From Mesorhizobium ciceri biovar biserrulae WSM1271 (lineage in GTDB: Bacteria; Pseudomonadota; Alphaproteobacteria; Rhizobiales; Rhizobiaceae), in the NCBI RefSeq assembly GCF_000185905.1, contig NC_014923.1:1302001-1366000 (forward strand): 64,000 nucleotides of DNA, in the 5' to 3' direction. This document shows positions 16,514-25,329 of the stretch, piece by piece. A program made the translations under genes and the position numbers. The notes beneath the pieces were generated by a model. That model searched no databases, had not been told where the DNA came from, and saw only the letters and a list, made by a program, of their open reading frames with translations. Every line of letters begins with the position of its first letter. Within the stretch, counting starts at the first letter, position 1.

Positions 16514-16556
16514 AAACGTGATTAATCCTCACATTTGCAAAACGTGATAAACCCTC
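16514..16556. promoter_or_regulatory. Direct repeat in divergent DUF1772/TetR promoter
   Basis: Two 17-base sites, AAACGTGATTAATCCTC (16514-16530) and AAACGTGATAAACCCTC (16540-16556), 15 of 17 identical and 26 bases apart, lie between the DUF1772 gene and the TetR gene. They are candidates for TetR-binding sites or for repeated promoter elements. Confidence 0.55.
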
Positions 16557-16600
16557 GTATTTTTCGAGTCAAGTGATTTTGGCGGCATTTGGAGTCAGGT

Positions 16601-17242
16601 ATGGAAGACGCGGCAACCCCCGTTTCCGCACAGAAGCAGGCTGCTTCACCGCGTCGGGCGCCGAGCCAGCAGCGCAGCCGCGAGCGGGTCGAGCGCATGC
16701 TGGCGGCTGCCTCGGCGCTGATCGCCGAGCAAGGCAGCGATGCCATGCGCATGGGTGAGGTGGCGGAGCGCGCTGGGGTGTCGATCGGGTCGCTCTACCA
16801 GTTCTTTCCGGACAAGCGGGCGATCATCTGGGCGCTGGCCGAGCGCTACACCGCCGAAAGCCAGTCCTGCATTTCGGCAGCACTGGCTGGTATCAGCGAC
16901 GCCGAACGCCTGCAGTCCGCGTTTTCAGAGTTGGTCGACATCTATTACCGGCTGTTCCTGGCCGAGCCGGTGATACGCGACATCTGGTCGGGCACGCAGG
17001 CCGACAAGGCGCTGCGCCAGCTCGAACTCGCCGACAGCCGCGCCAACGCCGAGTTCCTCAGCGCGGTGCTGAAACGGCTGCGGCCGGCAGCCGATCCGGC
17101 GACACTGGAAACCACGGCGTTTCTGGTCTGGCAGATGGGCGAGGCCGCCATGCGGCTGGCGATCTCGGTTGAGCGGCAGGAGGGCGACAGGCTGGTCGCC
17201 GCCTACAAGCGCATGGCGTTAAGGGAATTGCTGGCCGAGTAG
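16601..17242 (+). CDS. TetR-family transcriptional regulator
   Basis: 213 aa from ATG 16601 (MEDAATPVSAQKQ). TetR helix-turn-helix at about residues 33-75: RVERMLAAASALIAEQGSDA, then MRMGEVAERAGVSIGSLYQF and FPDKRAII. The C-terminal ligand domain is helical (LADSRANAEFLSAVLKRLRP). An upstream in-frame TTG at 16589 is less likely. Probably represses the divergent DUF1772 gene and itself. Followed by a strong terminator. Confidence 0.92.
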   Translation: MEDAATPVSAQKQAASPRRAPSQQRSRERVERMLAAASALIAEQGSDAMRMGEVAERAGVSIGSLYQFFPDKRAIIWALAERYTAESQSCISAALAGISDAERLQSAFSELVDIYYRLFLAEPVIRDIWSGTQADKALRQLELADSRANAEFLSAVLKRLRPAADPATLETTAFLVWQMGEAAMRLAISVERQEGDRLVAAYKRMALRELLAE

Positions 17243-17258
17243 GACCGCGCCGCAACAA

Positions 17259-17283
17259 AAAACCCGCCACAAGGGCGGGTTTT
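17259..17283 (+). terminator. Rho-independent terminator after TetR gene
   Basis: AAAACCCGCC / GGCGGGTTTT stem with a 5-base loop and T-run, 17 bases after the TetR stop. Confidence 0.9.
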
Positions 17284-17323
17284 CGATCTGTGAAAGCTCG
17301 TTTGGCTTAAGTTCTTACTTGAC

Positions 17324-17369
17324 GCAAGTCGTTATCCCAAAACCGCTTGGCACTTTTGGGCGACATGCA
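17324..17369. repeat. Dispersed hairpin repeat R2, copy 1 (3' of rpmE)
   Basis: Outer arms close to AAGTCG / CGACAT and a perfect inner stem CCCAAAA / TTTTGGG, followed by GCGACATGCA. It abuts the rpmE stop codon. Two further copies lie 3' of efp and of cpoB. Confidence 0.75.
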
Positions 17370-17370
17370 A

Positions 17371-17592
17371 TTAGATGCCGAAACCTTCGAAACGCTTCTT
17401 GAACTTCGACAGGCGGCCGCCGCGGTCGAGCAGGGTCTGCTGGCCGCCGGTCCAAGCCGGATGGGTGGTCGGGTCGATATCGAGGTTCATCGTATCGCCT
17501 TCCTTGCCCCAGGTCGAACGGGTCGTGTATTCGGTGCCGTCGGTCATGACGACCTTGATGGTGTGATAATCGGGATGGATGTCGGTCTTCAT
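17371..17592 (-). CDS. rpmE: 50S ribosomal protein L31
   Basis: 73 aa; begins [20 protein letters not shown] and carries the L31 signature THPAWTGGQ followed by RFEGFG near the C-terminus. There is no cysteine, so this is the zinc-free (C-minus) form. A hairpin repeat (R2) lies directly at its 3' end. The gene is divergent from the ABC exporter gene, with about 200 bases between. Confidence 0.97.
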   Translation of the reverse strand: MKTDIHPDYHTIKVVMTDGTEYTTRSTWGKEGDTMNLDIDPTTHPAWTGGQQTLLDRGGRLSKFKKRFEGFGI

Positions 17593-17798
17593 GGTTCGGT
17601 TCCTGGCTTGCCGGCGCTGCCGACGGGCATAAGCCTGCGTCGATGCGCCCCTTTTTAAAACTCGAAGCCGCAGCTATTGAGGAGCCACGGCTTCTAAAAC
17701 GGTCGGCGAGCCTATACATCAGCCGGAATTGAATCACAAGGCCGCGGCAAGCGCATATTGAGGCGCAGACCCCAAGGACGGCTGGAGGAAACATCGGG

Positions 17799-19598
17799 AT
17801 GGCGCAAATCACCAGCGCAGACGAGCGCCGGCGTTCGCTCAAGCCGCTCAAGCGCCTGTTCCCCTACATCACGCACTACCGCACGCTGGTCGTCGGCGCC
17901 ATTATCTCGCTGGTTATCGCGGCGGCAACCACGCTGGCGCTGCCGCTGGCGGTGCGTCGCATGATCGATCATGGCTTCTCGTCGTCCAGCACGACCTTCA
18001 TTGCCGAATATTTCGCAGCGCTGGTGGCTATGGCCGCCCTGCTGGCGGCAGCATCGGCCGGCCGCTACTATTTCGTCATCACGCTGGGCGAGCGCGTCGT
18101 CGCCGATATCAGGCGCGATGTGTTTGCCCATGTGACGACGCTGTCGCCTGCCTTCTTCGACACCGCCCAGTCGGGCGAGATCGTGTCGCGGCTTGCCGCC
18201 GACACGACGCAGGTCAAGTCGGCGGTCGGAGCGACGGCCTCGGTGGCGCTGCGCAATGTCATCCTCGGCCTTGGCGCGGTGGGGATGATGGTCATCACCA
18301 GCCCGAAACTGTCCGGCCTGGTCATCGCGGCAATACCCGTGATCGTGCTGCCGCTGGTCGCCTTCGGCCGTTCGGTGCGGCGCAAATCACGCCAGGCGCA
18401 GGATACGCTGGCCGATGCCACCGCCTATGCCAGCGAGCAGATCGGCGCGGTGCGCACGCTGCAGGCCTTCACCAATGAGAAGCTGGTCACCGGGCATTTC
18501 TCGGCTGCGGTGGAAGCTGCTTTCGAGGCGGCACGCTCCTCGATCTTCGCGCGCTCCTTCTTAACCTTCTTCGCCATTTTCACCATCTTCTCGTCCGTCG
18601 TGGCGGTGCTGTGGTTCGGCTCGCGCGACGTGCTCGAAGGCTCGATATCGCCAGGCACGCTCGGCCAGTTCCTGCTCTATTCGGTGTTCGCCGCCGGCGC
18701 GCTGGGCGCGCTGTCGGAAGTGTGGGGCGAACTTGCGCAAGCGGCGGGTGCTGCCGAACGGCTGACCGAGATCCTGGCCGAGAAGCCGGCGATCCAGGCT
18801 CCCGCCGATCCGAAGCCGCTGCCGGCCGTCGCCAAGGGCGCGATCGTCTTCGACAATATCTCCTTCTCCTACCCGGCAAGGCCCGACCGCGCCGCCGTGC
18901 ACGGCTTAAGCTTTCAGGTCATGCCGGGCGAGACGGTGGCGATCGTCGGGCCGTCAGGGGCCGGCAAGAGCACGGTGTTTTCGCTGATCCTGCGTTTTTA
19001 CGATCCCGAAACAGGCAAGATCCTGATCGACGGCGTCGATGTGCGCGAGGCCGATCCCGTTTCGGTCCGCCAGCGCATCGCCATCGTGCCGCAGGACGTC
19101 ACCATTTTCGCGGCAAGCGCGCGTGACAATATCGGTTTCGGCCGGCCGGGAGCCAGCAAGACCGAAATCGAGACGGCGGCGAAGGATGCACTTGCCGATG
19201 AATTCATCCTCAAGCTGGAAAAGGGCTATGACAGCCAAGTCGGTGAGCGCGGCGTGACGCTGTCAGGCGGTCAGCGCCAGCGGGTTGCGATCGCCCGTGC
19301 CATCTTGCGCGACGCGCCGATCCTGTTGCTCGACGAGGCCACCTCGGCACTCGACGCCGAAAGCGAAACGCTCGTGCAGACGGCATTGGAACGGCTGATG
19401 CATGGCCGCACCACGATCGTCATCGCCCACCGCCTGGCAACGGTGCTGAAGGCCGACAGGATCCTGGTCATGGATGGCGGCTCGATCGTCGAGGAAGGCA
19501 CGCATCAGAGCCTTGTCGCCAAGGGCGGCATCTATGCGCGGCTGGCCAAGCTGCAGTTTGAAACCGGCGCCAGTGCTTTCAGGGGCGCGGCGGAATAG
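17799..19598 (+). CDS. ABC exporter, fused permease and ATPase (MsbA-like)
   Basis: 599 aa half-transporter that works as a homodimer in the inner membrane. Six spans in the first 320 residues (first: LVVGAIISLVIAAATTLALP), then a nucleotide-binding domain with Walker A GPSGAGKST, Q-loop PQDVTIFA, signature LSGGQRQRVAIARA, Walker B ILLLDEATSALD and H-loop IAHRLATV. The order and the AGAVGALSEVWGELAQAAGA linker suit the lipid A/multidrug exporter type (MsbA, BmrA). Ribosome site GGAGGAAAC. Substrate unknown. Confidence 0.95.
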   Translation: MAQITSADERRRSLKPLKRLFPYITHYRTLVVGAIISLVIAAATTLALPLAVRRMIDHGFSSSSTTFIAEYFAALVAMAALLAAASAGRYYFVITLGERVVADIRRDVFAHVTTLSPAFFDTAQSGEIVSRLAADTTQVKSAVGATASVALRNVILGLGAVGMMVITSPKLSGLVIAAIPVIVLPLVAFGRSVRRKSRQAQDTLADATAYASEQIGAVRTLQAFTNEKLVTGHFSAAVEAAFEAARSSIFARSFLTFFAIFTIFSSVVAVLWFGSRDVLEGSISPGTLGQFLLYSVFAAGALGALSEVWGELAQAAGAAERLTEILAEKPAIQAPADPKPLPAVAKGAIVFDNISFSYPARPDRAAVHGLSFQVMPGETVAIVGPSGAGKSTVFSLILRFYDPETGKILIDGVDVREADPVSVRQRIAIVPQDVTIFAASARDNIGFGRPGASKTEIETAAKDALADEFILKLEKGYDSQVGERGVTLSGGQRQRVAIARAILRDAPILLLDEATSALDAESETLVQTALERLMHGRTTIVIAHRLATVLKADRILVMDGGSIVEEGTHQSLVAKGGIYARLAKLQFETGASAFRGAAE

Positions 19599-19625
19599 GC
19601 AGATCTGCCGCTGTGGCGAGAGCCG

Positions 19626-21113
19626 CTATGCGGCTCCATAGCGCTGTTTCAGATGGTTCACGAAATAGGTAGCATTGAGCTTTTCGCCGGTGGCGCGTTC
19701 GAGCAGGTCCGGCGTCGACCAGCGTGACCCCTGTGACCAGATTTTTTGGCGGCGCCAGTCGTTGATCGCCTCGAAATTGCCTTTGGCGAGATCCTCGTCG
19801 GCGGCAGGATGCTCCCGCGTCAGCGCCGCCCATTGCTGTGCCGCCATCATCGCGCCAAGCGTGTAGGAGGGGAAGTAGCCGAAAGCTGCCCCTGGCCAAT
19901 GCACGTCCTGCATTGGCCCGTCGGCTGGGTTGTCGATGGTGGAAAGGCCGAGGTAGTCGCGCATCTTGGCGTCCCAGGCTTCGGGCAGATCGGCCACCTC
20001 CAGCCGGCCCGAGACGAGTTCCTGTTCCAGTTCGTAGCGCAGGATGACATGCAGGGGATAGGTCACCTCGTCGGCATCGACCCGGATCAGGCCGCGTCCG
20101 ACGCGATGCACGTGCGGCAGGATGTCGTCGAGCGACCAGGCTTCGCCGAGATGCTTTTCAACCACTGGCAGCGCCCAGCGCCAGAAGGCCGGGTTGCGGC
20201 CTAGCTGCTTCTCGACGAACAGGCTCTGGCTTTCATGCACGGCCATGCCGCGCGCTTTGCCGAGCGGCCAGTGCGACCATGCCTTGGGCAGGTTCTGTTC
20301 GTAGAGCGCATGGCCGGTCTCGTGCAGCACGCCCATCAGCGCCGACAGGAAGTCGGACGTCTTGTAGCGGGTGGTGATACGCACGTCGCTCGGCACGCCG
20401 CCGCAGAAAGGGTGGTGCGACACCGACAGCGACCCATGCGTCAGGTCGAAGCCGACTGCCGTCATCATGGCAAGGCCGAGCTCGCGCTGCCGATCGATCG
20501 CATAGGTGCCCGAAAGCGGCTTCAGCGGGCGCTTGCGCTGCCGTGCGTCCTGGATCGCCAGCGCCTCCGGCACGAAACTTTTCAGAAAAGCCTTCAGGTC
20601 GCTGAACACAGGCGTGATGTCGGCGGTGCGGTTGCCGGGGTCGTACTGCTCCATCAGCGCGTCATAGGGGGCCAGGCCGAGCACATCGGCACGCAGCGCC
20701 GCCTCCTCGCGCACCAGCGCCACGACGCCTTCCAGCGCCGGCTGGAAGCCTGCCCAGTCGTTCTTGGCGCGCAGGCCGCGCCACAGCTGCTCGCAACGCA
20801 TGCGCGCGGTCGTCTGGCGTTCGACGAATTCGACCGGCAGGCAGGTCAGGTTGGTGTATTGCCGCCTCAGTTCCGAGACGGCGGCGCGCTGCTCCTCCCC
20901 CAGCGCTTCCTGTTCGGCCGCGGCGATCCAGTCTGCTATCTCGGGCGCCGTTGCCCTGGTGTGATACATGCCGGCCAGTGCCGACATCGCCTCGGCACGC
21001 TTCTCGCCGCCGCCGACGGCCATGTGCGTGGCCTCATCGGCACCGAGGATGGCCAGCGCATGCTCGAGCGCTTCGAGCTTGTGACCGAGGTCGTCGAGTT
21101 TCTGAAAGGACAT
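19626..21113 (-). CDS. M32-family metallocarboxypeptidase
   Basis: 495 aa from ATG 21113 (MSFQKLDDLGHKLEALEHAL). The M32 active site HETGHALYEQ (HExxH) lies about two thirds along, followed by the third ligand region AVHESQSLFVEKQLGRNP. Helical N-terminal part and length match thermostable carboxypeptidase 1-type enzymes that remove C-terminal residues with broad specificity; cytoplasmic. Family start near MSFQ chosen over upstream in-frame starts. Convergent with the ABC exporter. Confidence 0.95.
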   Translation of the reverse strand: MSFQKLDDLGHKLEALEHALAILGADEATHMAVGGGEKRAEAMSALAGMYHTRATAPEIADWIAAAEQEALGEEQRAAVSELRRQYTNLTCLPVEFVERQTTARMRCEQLWRGLRAKNDWAGFQPALEGVVALVREEAALRADVLGLAPYDALMEQYDPGNRTADITPVFSDLKAFLKSFVPEALAIQDARQRKRPLKPLSGTYAIDRQRELGLAMMTAVGFDLTHGSLSVSHHPFCGGVPSDVRITTRYKTSDFLSALMGVLHETGHALYEQNLPKAWSHWPLGKARGMAVHESQSLFVEKQLGRNPAFWRWALPVVEKHLGEAWSLDDILPHVHRVGRGLIRVDADEVTYPLHVILRYELEQELVSGRLEVADLPEAWDAKMRDYLGLSTIDNPADGPMQDVHWPGAAFGYFPSYTLGAMMAAQQWAALTREHPAADEDLAKGNFEAINDWRRQKIWSQGSRWSTPDLLERATGEKLNATYFVNHLKQRYGAA

Positions 21114-21254
21114 GGCGACTTCCGTGATTGGGACGGCGCGAAAAGACACCAACGCAAAAGCGTTGGCAACCCTCGGATGCCGTCCGGCAAATGCACCTTG
21201 CGCAGGCGAGGCCACGCATGAAATGCTGCCGGCAACACATCAAGGGGGGAAAAA

Positions 21255-21608
21255 ATGATCGGCAACATCCTGGTCGGGCTGGTGGCCTTGATCCATGCCT
21301 ACATCGTCTATCTGGAGATGGTGCTGTGGGACACGCCGCGCGGGCACAAGGCTTTCAACCTGACCCCGGAATTCGCCAGTGCCTCGAAAGTGCTCGCGGC
21401 CAATCAGGGACTTTATAACGGGTTCCTCGCCGCCGGGTTGATCTGGGGGCTATACCTTGGTGCGGCCGGTTTCCAGGTCAAGGTCTTCTTTCTGGCTTGC
21501 GTGGCCATTGCCGGCCTCTATGGCGCGGCAACGGTCGGGCGCAAGATCCTGTTCATCCAGACCGTGCCGGCGGTGATCGCCCTGATCGCGGTGTGGCTCG
21601 GCTGGTAA
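21255..21608 (+). CDS. DUF1304 membrane protein, 117 aa
   Basis: Four hydrophobic spans with conserved family sequence: LVGLVALIHAYIVYLEMVLW at the start, the FNLTPEF loop, NQGLYNGFLAAGLIWGL and GRKILFIQTVPAVIAL at the end. DUF1304 proteins are small inner-membrane proteins of unknown function, often near stress genes. Ribosome site AAGGGGGGAA. Transcribed alone, divergent from the M32 gene. Confidence 0.92.
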   Translation: MIGNILVGLVALIHAYIVYLEMVLWDTPRGHKAFNLTPEFASASKVLAANQGLYNGFLAAGLIWGLYLGAAGFQVKVFFLACVAIAGLYGAATVGRKILFIQTVPAVIALIAVWLGW

Positions 21609-21684
21609 AAAAGGGCGCCCGCGGGATCGCTTTCGAAGGCGCCAGGCAGTTCCTTCCTCTTGGACCGTTTCGGGCGCTATGGCC

Positions 21685-22119
21685 TCAGCCGTTCGGGTAA
21701 TTGCCGCCGTCGGCGCCGTCGCCGATCATGAAGCCGCTGCCGGTGTCGATCATCAGCCGCTGGTCGACATTGTCGAGACGGCGCAGCAGCTCATGGTATT
21801 GCGCGGCCGGTATCCTGCCGTGATCGGAGGCGGCGACTTTCTCTGCCGCCTGACTGATGTGGGCCGTGCGCATTTCCAGGCGTTCCGCCACAGCCGGGGT
21901 GATGTTGTTGGCCTGTCTTGCGTCCACGATGCCCTGCCGGACGCCCTGCACCTGTTGGATAAGCGCCTCGACACGCGGGCCAGTCATATCGGTTGGATCG
22001 GTCGCGTCGAGAGCGCCCTTGTGATGGCCCGCGGCATAGGCGCCGGCAAGCGGAACGGCGATGAGGAGCGCCGTGAGTGTTGCAGTTCTAAGCGAGGTCT
22101 TGGGAGTGAAAGAGCGCAT
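21685..22119 (-). CDS. Exported small hypothetical protein
   Basis: 144 aa from ATG 22119 (MRSFTPKTSLRTATLTALLI). A signal peptide with cleavage near AGAYAAG is clear. The mature part is helical with several Gln/Arg/Glu-rich segments (VEALIQQVQGVRQGIVDA; RLEMRTAHISQAAEKVAA) and one hydrophobic strand at the end (RLMIDTGSGFMIGDG). No named family recognised. It probably acts in the periplasm. Monocistronic, between DUF1304 and the MotB-like gene. Confidence 0.75.
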   Translation of the reverse strand: MRSFTPKTSLRTATLTALLIAVPLAGAYAAGHHKGALDATDPTDMTGPRVEALIQQVQGVRQGIVDARQANNITPAVAERLEMRTAHISQAAEKVAASDHGRIPAAQYHELLRRLDNVDQRLMIDTGSGFMIGDGADGGNYPNG

Positions 22120-22357
22120 CACGCGTCTCCTCTTGTAGAGGGAGGCGGCGGTTGTCCGCCTGCCTTCCAGCCTTGGGCCGTCCGGTTCCGTCGCGTCGCG
22201 ATGAGGGGGATTCATCGCCGGCGGTTCTCGGCCCGGGCGGCAGGCTAGGACCGCCCTGCGATAATGTGTAATTAAAAAAAGATAATCTTTTCAGGCCTTG
22301 CCGGCCTCCATCTGCGCCCTAGGGTTGAGCCGGCGAACAAGTTCGCGTGATTTTGGA

Positions 22358-23389
22358 TCAACGTTCGGTGAGCTTCAGTTCAATACGGCGGTTCTTGTTG
22401 CGCGCCTCTTCGGTGTCGGCGGGATCGAGCGGCTGGAACTCACCGAAGCCTGCCGCGACCAGGCGGTTGGCCGGCACGCCGTTCTCGATCAGAAATTTCA
22501 CCACCGAGGTCGAACGCGCCGTCGACAGTTCCCAATTGTCGCGGTAGCGGCCGGTGCCGGAGAGCGGCTTGTTGTCGGTATGGCCGTCGACGCGCAGCAC
22601 CCAGTTGATCTCGGGCGGGATTTCCTTCTGCAACTCGATGATGGCGTCGGCGAGTTTCTTCATCTCGACCTTGCCGGCATCGTTGATCACCTCAGAGCCG
22701 GTCGGGAACAGCACTTCCGACTGGAAGACGAAGCGGTCGCCGACGATGCGGATGTTCTCGCGGTCGGCGAGGATTTCGCGCAAACGGCCGAAGAAGTCGG
22801 AGCGGTAGCGGTTCAACTCCTGCACGCGCTGCGCCAGCGCGACGTTGAGGCGGCGGCCGAGATCGGCGATCTTGGTGTTGGAATCGCGGTCGCGGATTTC
22901 GGAGACGTTGAGCGCATCCTCGAGCGCGCCGATCTGCTTGCGCAGCGCCGCGATCTGCTGGTTGAGGATCTCGACCTGGCTCAGCGCCTGCTGGCTGATC
23001 TGGCGCTGGCTGTCGAGTTCGCCGCCGAGCGCCGCTGCACGCTGGTTGGCGGCGTCGCCGGCACCGGCACCTTGCGCCAGCAATCGTTCGAGCCGGCTCT
23101 TTTCCGCTTGCGCGGCCGACAGCGACGCCTGCAGATTGGCCAGGGAATCATCCTTGTCCTGCGCCGTCGAGCGCTCCAGCGCCAGCAATTGGGTCAGTTC
23201 GTTGATCTGCGAGTTGAGGCGCGAGAGCGCCGTATCCTTGCCGGAGATTTCGCGTCCCAGCAGGAACTGCGCCAGCACGAAGACCGTGAGCAGGAACATG
23301 ATCGCCAAAAGCAGCGTCGACAGCGCGTCGACGAAGCCCGGCCAATAGTCGATGCGGCGATCGGTGCGCCGGCCCCTGGCGAGCGCCAC
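22358..23389 (-). CDS. Peptidoglycan-binding OmpA/MotB-like motor protein
   Basis: 343 aa. One N-terminal span that carries an aspartate (DALSTLLLAIMFLLTVFVL), then about 110 residues of coiled coil (LNSQINELTQLLALERS onward; SQVEILNQQIAALRKQIG), and a C-terminal OmpA domain with the peptidoglycan-binding HTDNKPL region (RVDGHTDNKPLSGTGRY; STSVVKFLIENGVPANRLV). This is MotB/TolR-like topology with a stator aspartate. It starts at GTG two codons after the MotA-like stop, so the pair form one operon. Not a flagellar locus. Confidence 0.9.
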   Translation of the reverse strand: MALARGRRTDRRIDYWPGFVDALSTLLLAIMFLLTVFVLAQFLLGREISGKDTALSRLNSQINELTQLLALERSTAQDKDDSLANLQASLSAAQAEKSRLERLLAQGAGAGDAANQRAAALGGELDSQRQISQQALSQVEILNQQIAALRKQIGALEDALNVSEIRDRDSNTKIADLGRRLNVALAQRVQELNRYRSDFFGRLREILADRENIRIVGDRFVFQSEVLFPTGSEVINDAGKVEMKKLADAIIELQKEIPPEINWVLRVDGHTDNKPLSGTGRYRDNWELSTARSTSVVKFLIENGVPANRLVAAGFGEFQPLDPADTEEARNKNRRIELKLTER

Positions 23390-23390
23390 T

Positions 23391-24416
23391 TCAGTGCACT
23401 CCGGGCTTCTTCAGGGCATCGGCGATCTTTTCCAGCGTGTTGCGCATCGCCTTCTGCTCGTCGGACTGGGCCTCGACCCAGTCGCGCATGATCTGCTGTT
23501 CCGAGCGCATATTCTTGACCAGGCCGGAAATGCCGTCGGCGAGATTGGCCATGGCGGTGGCGACGCGCGGGTTGGAGCCGCCGCCATTCTCCTGCATCGA
23601 GCGCAGCCGTTCCGACAGCACCCGGATCTCGTCGGAGGATTCGGTTTTGGCCGGGTCGGCGACGACGATGTCCGACGACAGGTCGGTGACCGAGGAAAGC
23701 CAGTTTTCCAGTTCGGTGTAGAAGCGCGTCTGGGCGCGGCCGGCCTGCAGGTCGAGGAAGCCGAGCACCAGCGAGCCGGAGAGGCCGAACAGCGAGGACG
23801 AGAAGGCGGTGCCCATGCCGGCCAGCGGCGCCGAAAGCCCCTGCTTCAGGGAATCGAGCACCGCGGCGGCGTCACCGGTGCCGGGATCGAGCGATTCGAT
23901 GGTTTCGCGGATCGAGCCGATGGTGTTCAACAATCCCCAGAAGGTGCCGAGCAGGCCGAGGAACACCAGCAGGCCGACGAGATAGCGCGAGGTGTCGCGG
24001 CTTTCGTCGAGGCGCGTGGCGATGGAATCGAGCATGGTGCGCATCGAACTGGTCGAGAAGGCCATCGCCGAGGAACGGCCGATCATCGCCTTCATCGGCG
24101 CCAGCAGCACCGGTTCGGTCGTCTCCGAGCCGGCACGGAAGGAGTTGACCCAGCGCACTTCGCGAAACAGTCGCCCGACCTGGGCGAAGGCCAAAAGGAT
24201 GCCGACCACCAGCACGCCGACGATCAGGCCATTGAGGCCGGGATTGCTGCCAAAGGCGGTTGAGATCTGTCGGGTGAGGATGGCGGCGATGAAGGCGACG
24301 ATGACCAGGAAGATCACCATGGTCAGCAGAAAGACCTGCGGGCTCGATAATTTATGCGGGTCGTAGATCAGGACATCAGAACGTCTGCCCATGCCGAAGG
24401 ATCTGAGAAAAGCCAT
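23391..24416 (-). CDS. MotA/TolQ/ExbB-like proton channel
   Basis: 341 aa from ATG 24416 (MAFLRSFGMGRRSDVLIYDP). Spans at about residues 25-50 and 67-85, a large cytoplasmic loop (SETTEPVLLAPMKAMIGRSS), then two closely spaced spans (LVGLLVFLGLLGTFWGLLNT and GMGTAFSSSLFGLSGSLVLG), the pattern of MotA/ExbB proton-channel proteins. The partner is the OmpA/MotB-like protein that follows 1 base later. Such pairs convert proton flow into force on the cell wall; here they are not next to flagellar or Tol genes. Confidence 0.9.
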   Translation of the reverse strand: MAFLRSFGMGRRSDVLIYDPHKLSSPQVFLLTMVIFLVIVAFIAAILTRQISTAFGSNPGLNGLIVGVLVVGILLAFAQVGRLFREVRWVNSFRAGSETTEPVLLAPMKAMIGRSSAMAFSTSSMRTMLDSIATRLDESRDTSRYLVGLLVFLGLLGTFWGLLNTIGSIRETIESLDPGTGDAAAVLDSLKQGLSAPLAGMGTAFSSSLFGLSGSLVLGFLDLQAGRAQTRFYTELENWLSSVTDLSSDIVVADPAKTESSDEIRVLSERLRSMQENGGGSNPRVATAMANLADGISGLVKNMRSEQQIMRDWVEAQSDEQKAMRNTLEKIADALKKPGVH

Positions 24417-24520
24417 CCGTGCCCCGTTTCCGATGCCGCCGCCGATCACGTAAACCGCGACTCTAAACGGAATTGTGACCAAATTGAATGGCGCTTGGCA
24501 ATATTGCCGCGTCGATAGTG

Positions 24521-25207
24521 TCAGAGGCGATTGATGACCAGACAGTCGACCATGGCGGCCAGATGCAGGCTGGCGCCGGTGACGACGAAACCGTGCCACA
24601 GCGCATTGTGGAAGCGCAGCCCCTTCCAGGCGAAGAAGATGACGCCGCAGGAGTAGACGATGCCGCCGGCAACGATCAGCGCTATCGATGTCGTCGGCAG
24701 CGTCTGGACAAGCGGCTTGACCAGGATGATGCCGCTCCAGCCAATGGCGAGATAGAAGCCGATCGCCAGCCGGTCGAAACGGCCGGGAAAGAACACCTTG
24801 ATGGCAATGCCCAGCGCTGCCGCGGTCCAGACCAGCACGATCATCCAGCGCGCCAACGGCGAGCCTTCGAGCTGCGCCAGGAAAGGCGTATAGGTCGCGG
24901 CGATCAGCAGATAGATCGCGGCGTGGTCGAAACGCCGCAACACCCATTTTGCCGGCGACGAGACCGGCCACAGATTGTAGGTCATCGACACCGAGAGCAC
25001 GGTGAGCAGCGAAACCACGTAGAAGGCGGCGGCGATGTATTCGCCGGGTCCGACACGAAACGCCGCCAGCGCCAGCAGCGCGGAACCGGCCGATATCGCC
25101 AGCACGATGCCGACCGCGTGGACGATACCGTCGGCGATCATCTCGGCACGCGAATAGTGCCAGCGTCCGATGAACGGGATATCGGGGTAGGGTTCGTTGT
25201 CTCTCAC
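24521..25207 (-). CDS. Hemolysin III family (PAQR-like) membrane protein
   Basis: About 228 aa with seven spans. Family features: HYSRAEMIADGIVHAVGIVL at the start, then WVLRRFDHAAIYLLIAATYT and the conserved C-terminal FHNALWHGFVVTGASLHLAA with the zinc-site His residues of the PAQR fold. I prefer the GTG at 25207 (VRDNEPYPDIPF) to a longer ORF that would begin at ATT. Role of this family in bacteria is unknown; not known to be a haemolysin here. Confidence 0.88.
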   Translation of the reverse strand: MRDNEPYPDIPFIGRWHYSRAEMIADGIVHAVGIVLAISAGSALLALAAFRVGPGEYIAAAFYVVSLLTVLSVSMTYNLWPVSSPAKWVLRRFDHAAIYLLIAATYTPFLAQLEGSPLARWMIVLVWTAAALGIAIKVFFPGRFDRLAIGFYLAIGWSGIILVKPLVQTLPTTSIALIVAGGIVYSCGVIFFAWKGLRFHNALWHGFVVTGASLHLAAMVDCLVINRL

Positions 25208-25329
25208 TAAGCCGGGTTCCTGCGCCGCGCCCTCCAATCTGGGCGCTCGCCGGGCAGTATTTCAAGCTTCCGTTGCGGTTTTGCGACTGCGGCGCATCAG
25301 CGCGGCGGTTTGTCGGCGCGGCTTGCCTG

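Noticed and set aside
22298..24263. Long plus-strand frames antisense to the motor pair
   Set aside because: Shadow of the MotA-like and OmpA-like genes; His/Arg/Gly-rich compositions are typical of antisense frames.
22358..24416. Zorya anti-phage defence system
   Set aside because: Only the ZorAB-like layout is present; no ZorC, ZorD or ZorE gene occurs in this window.
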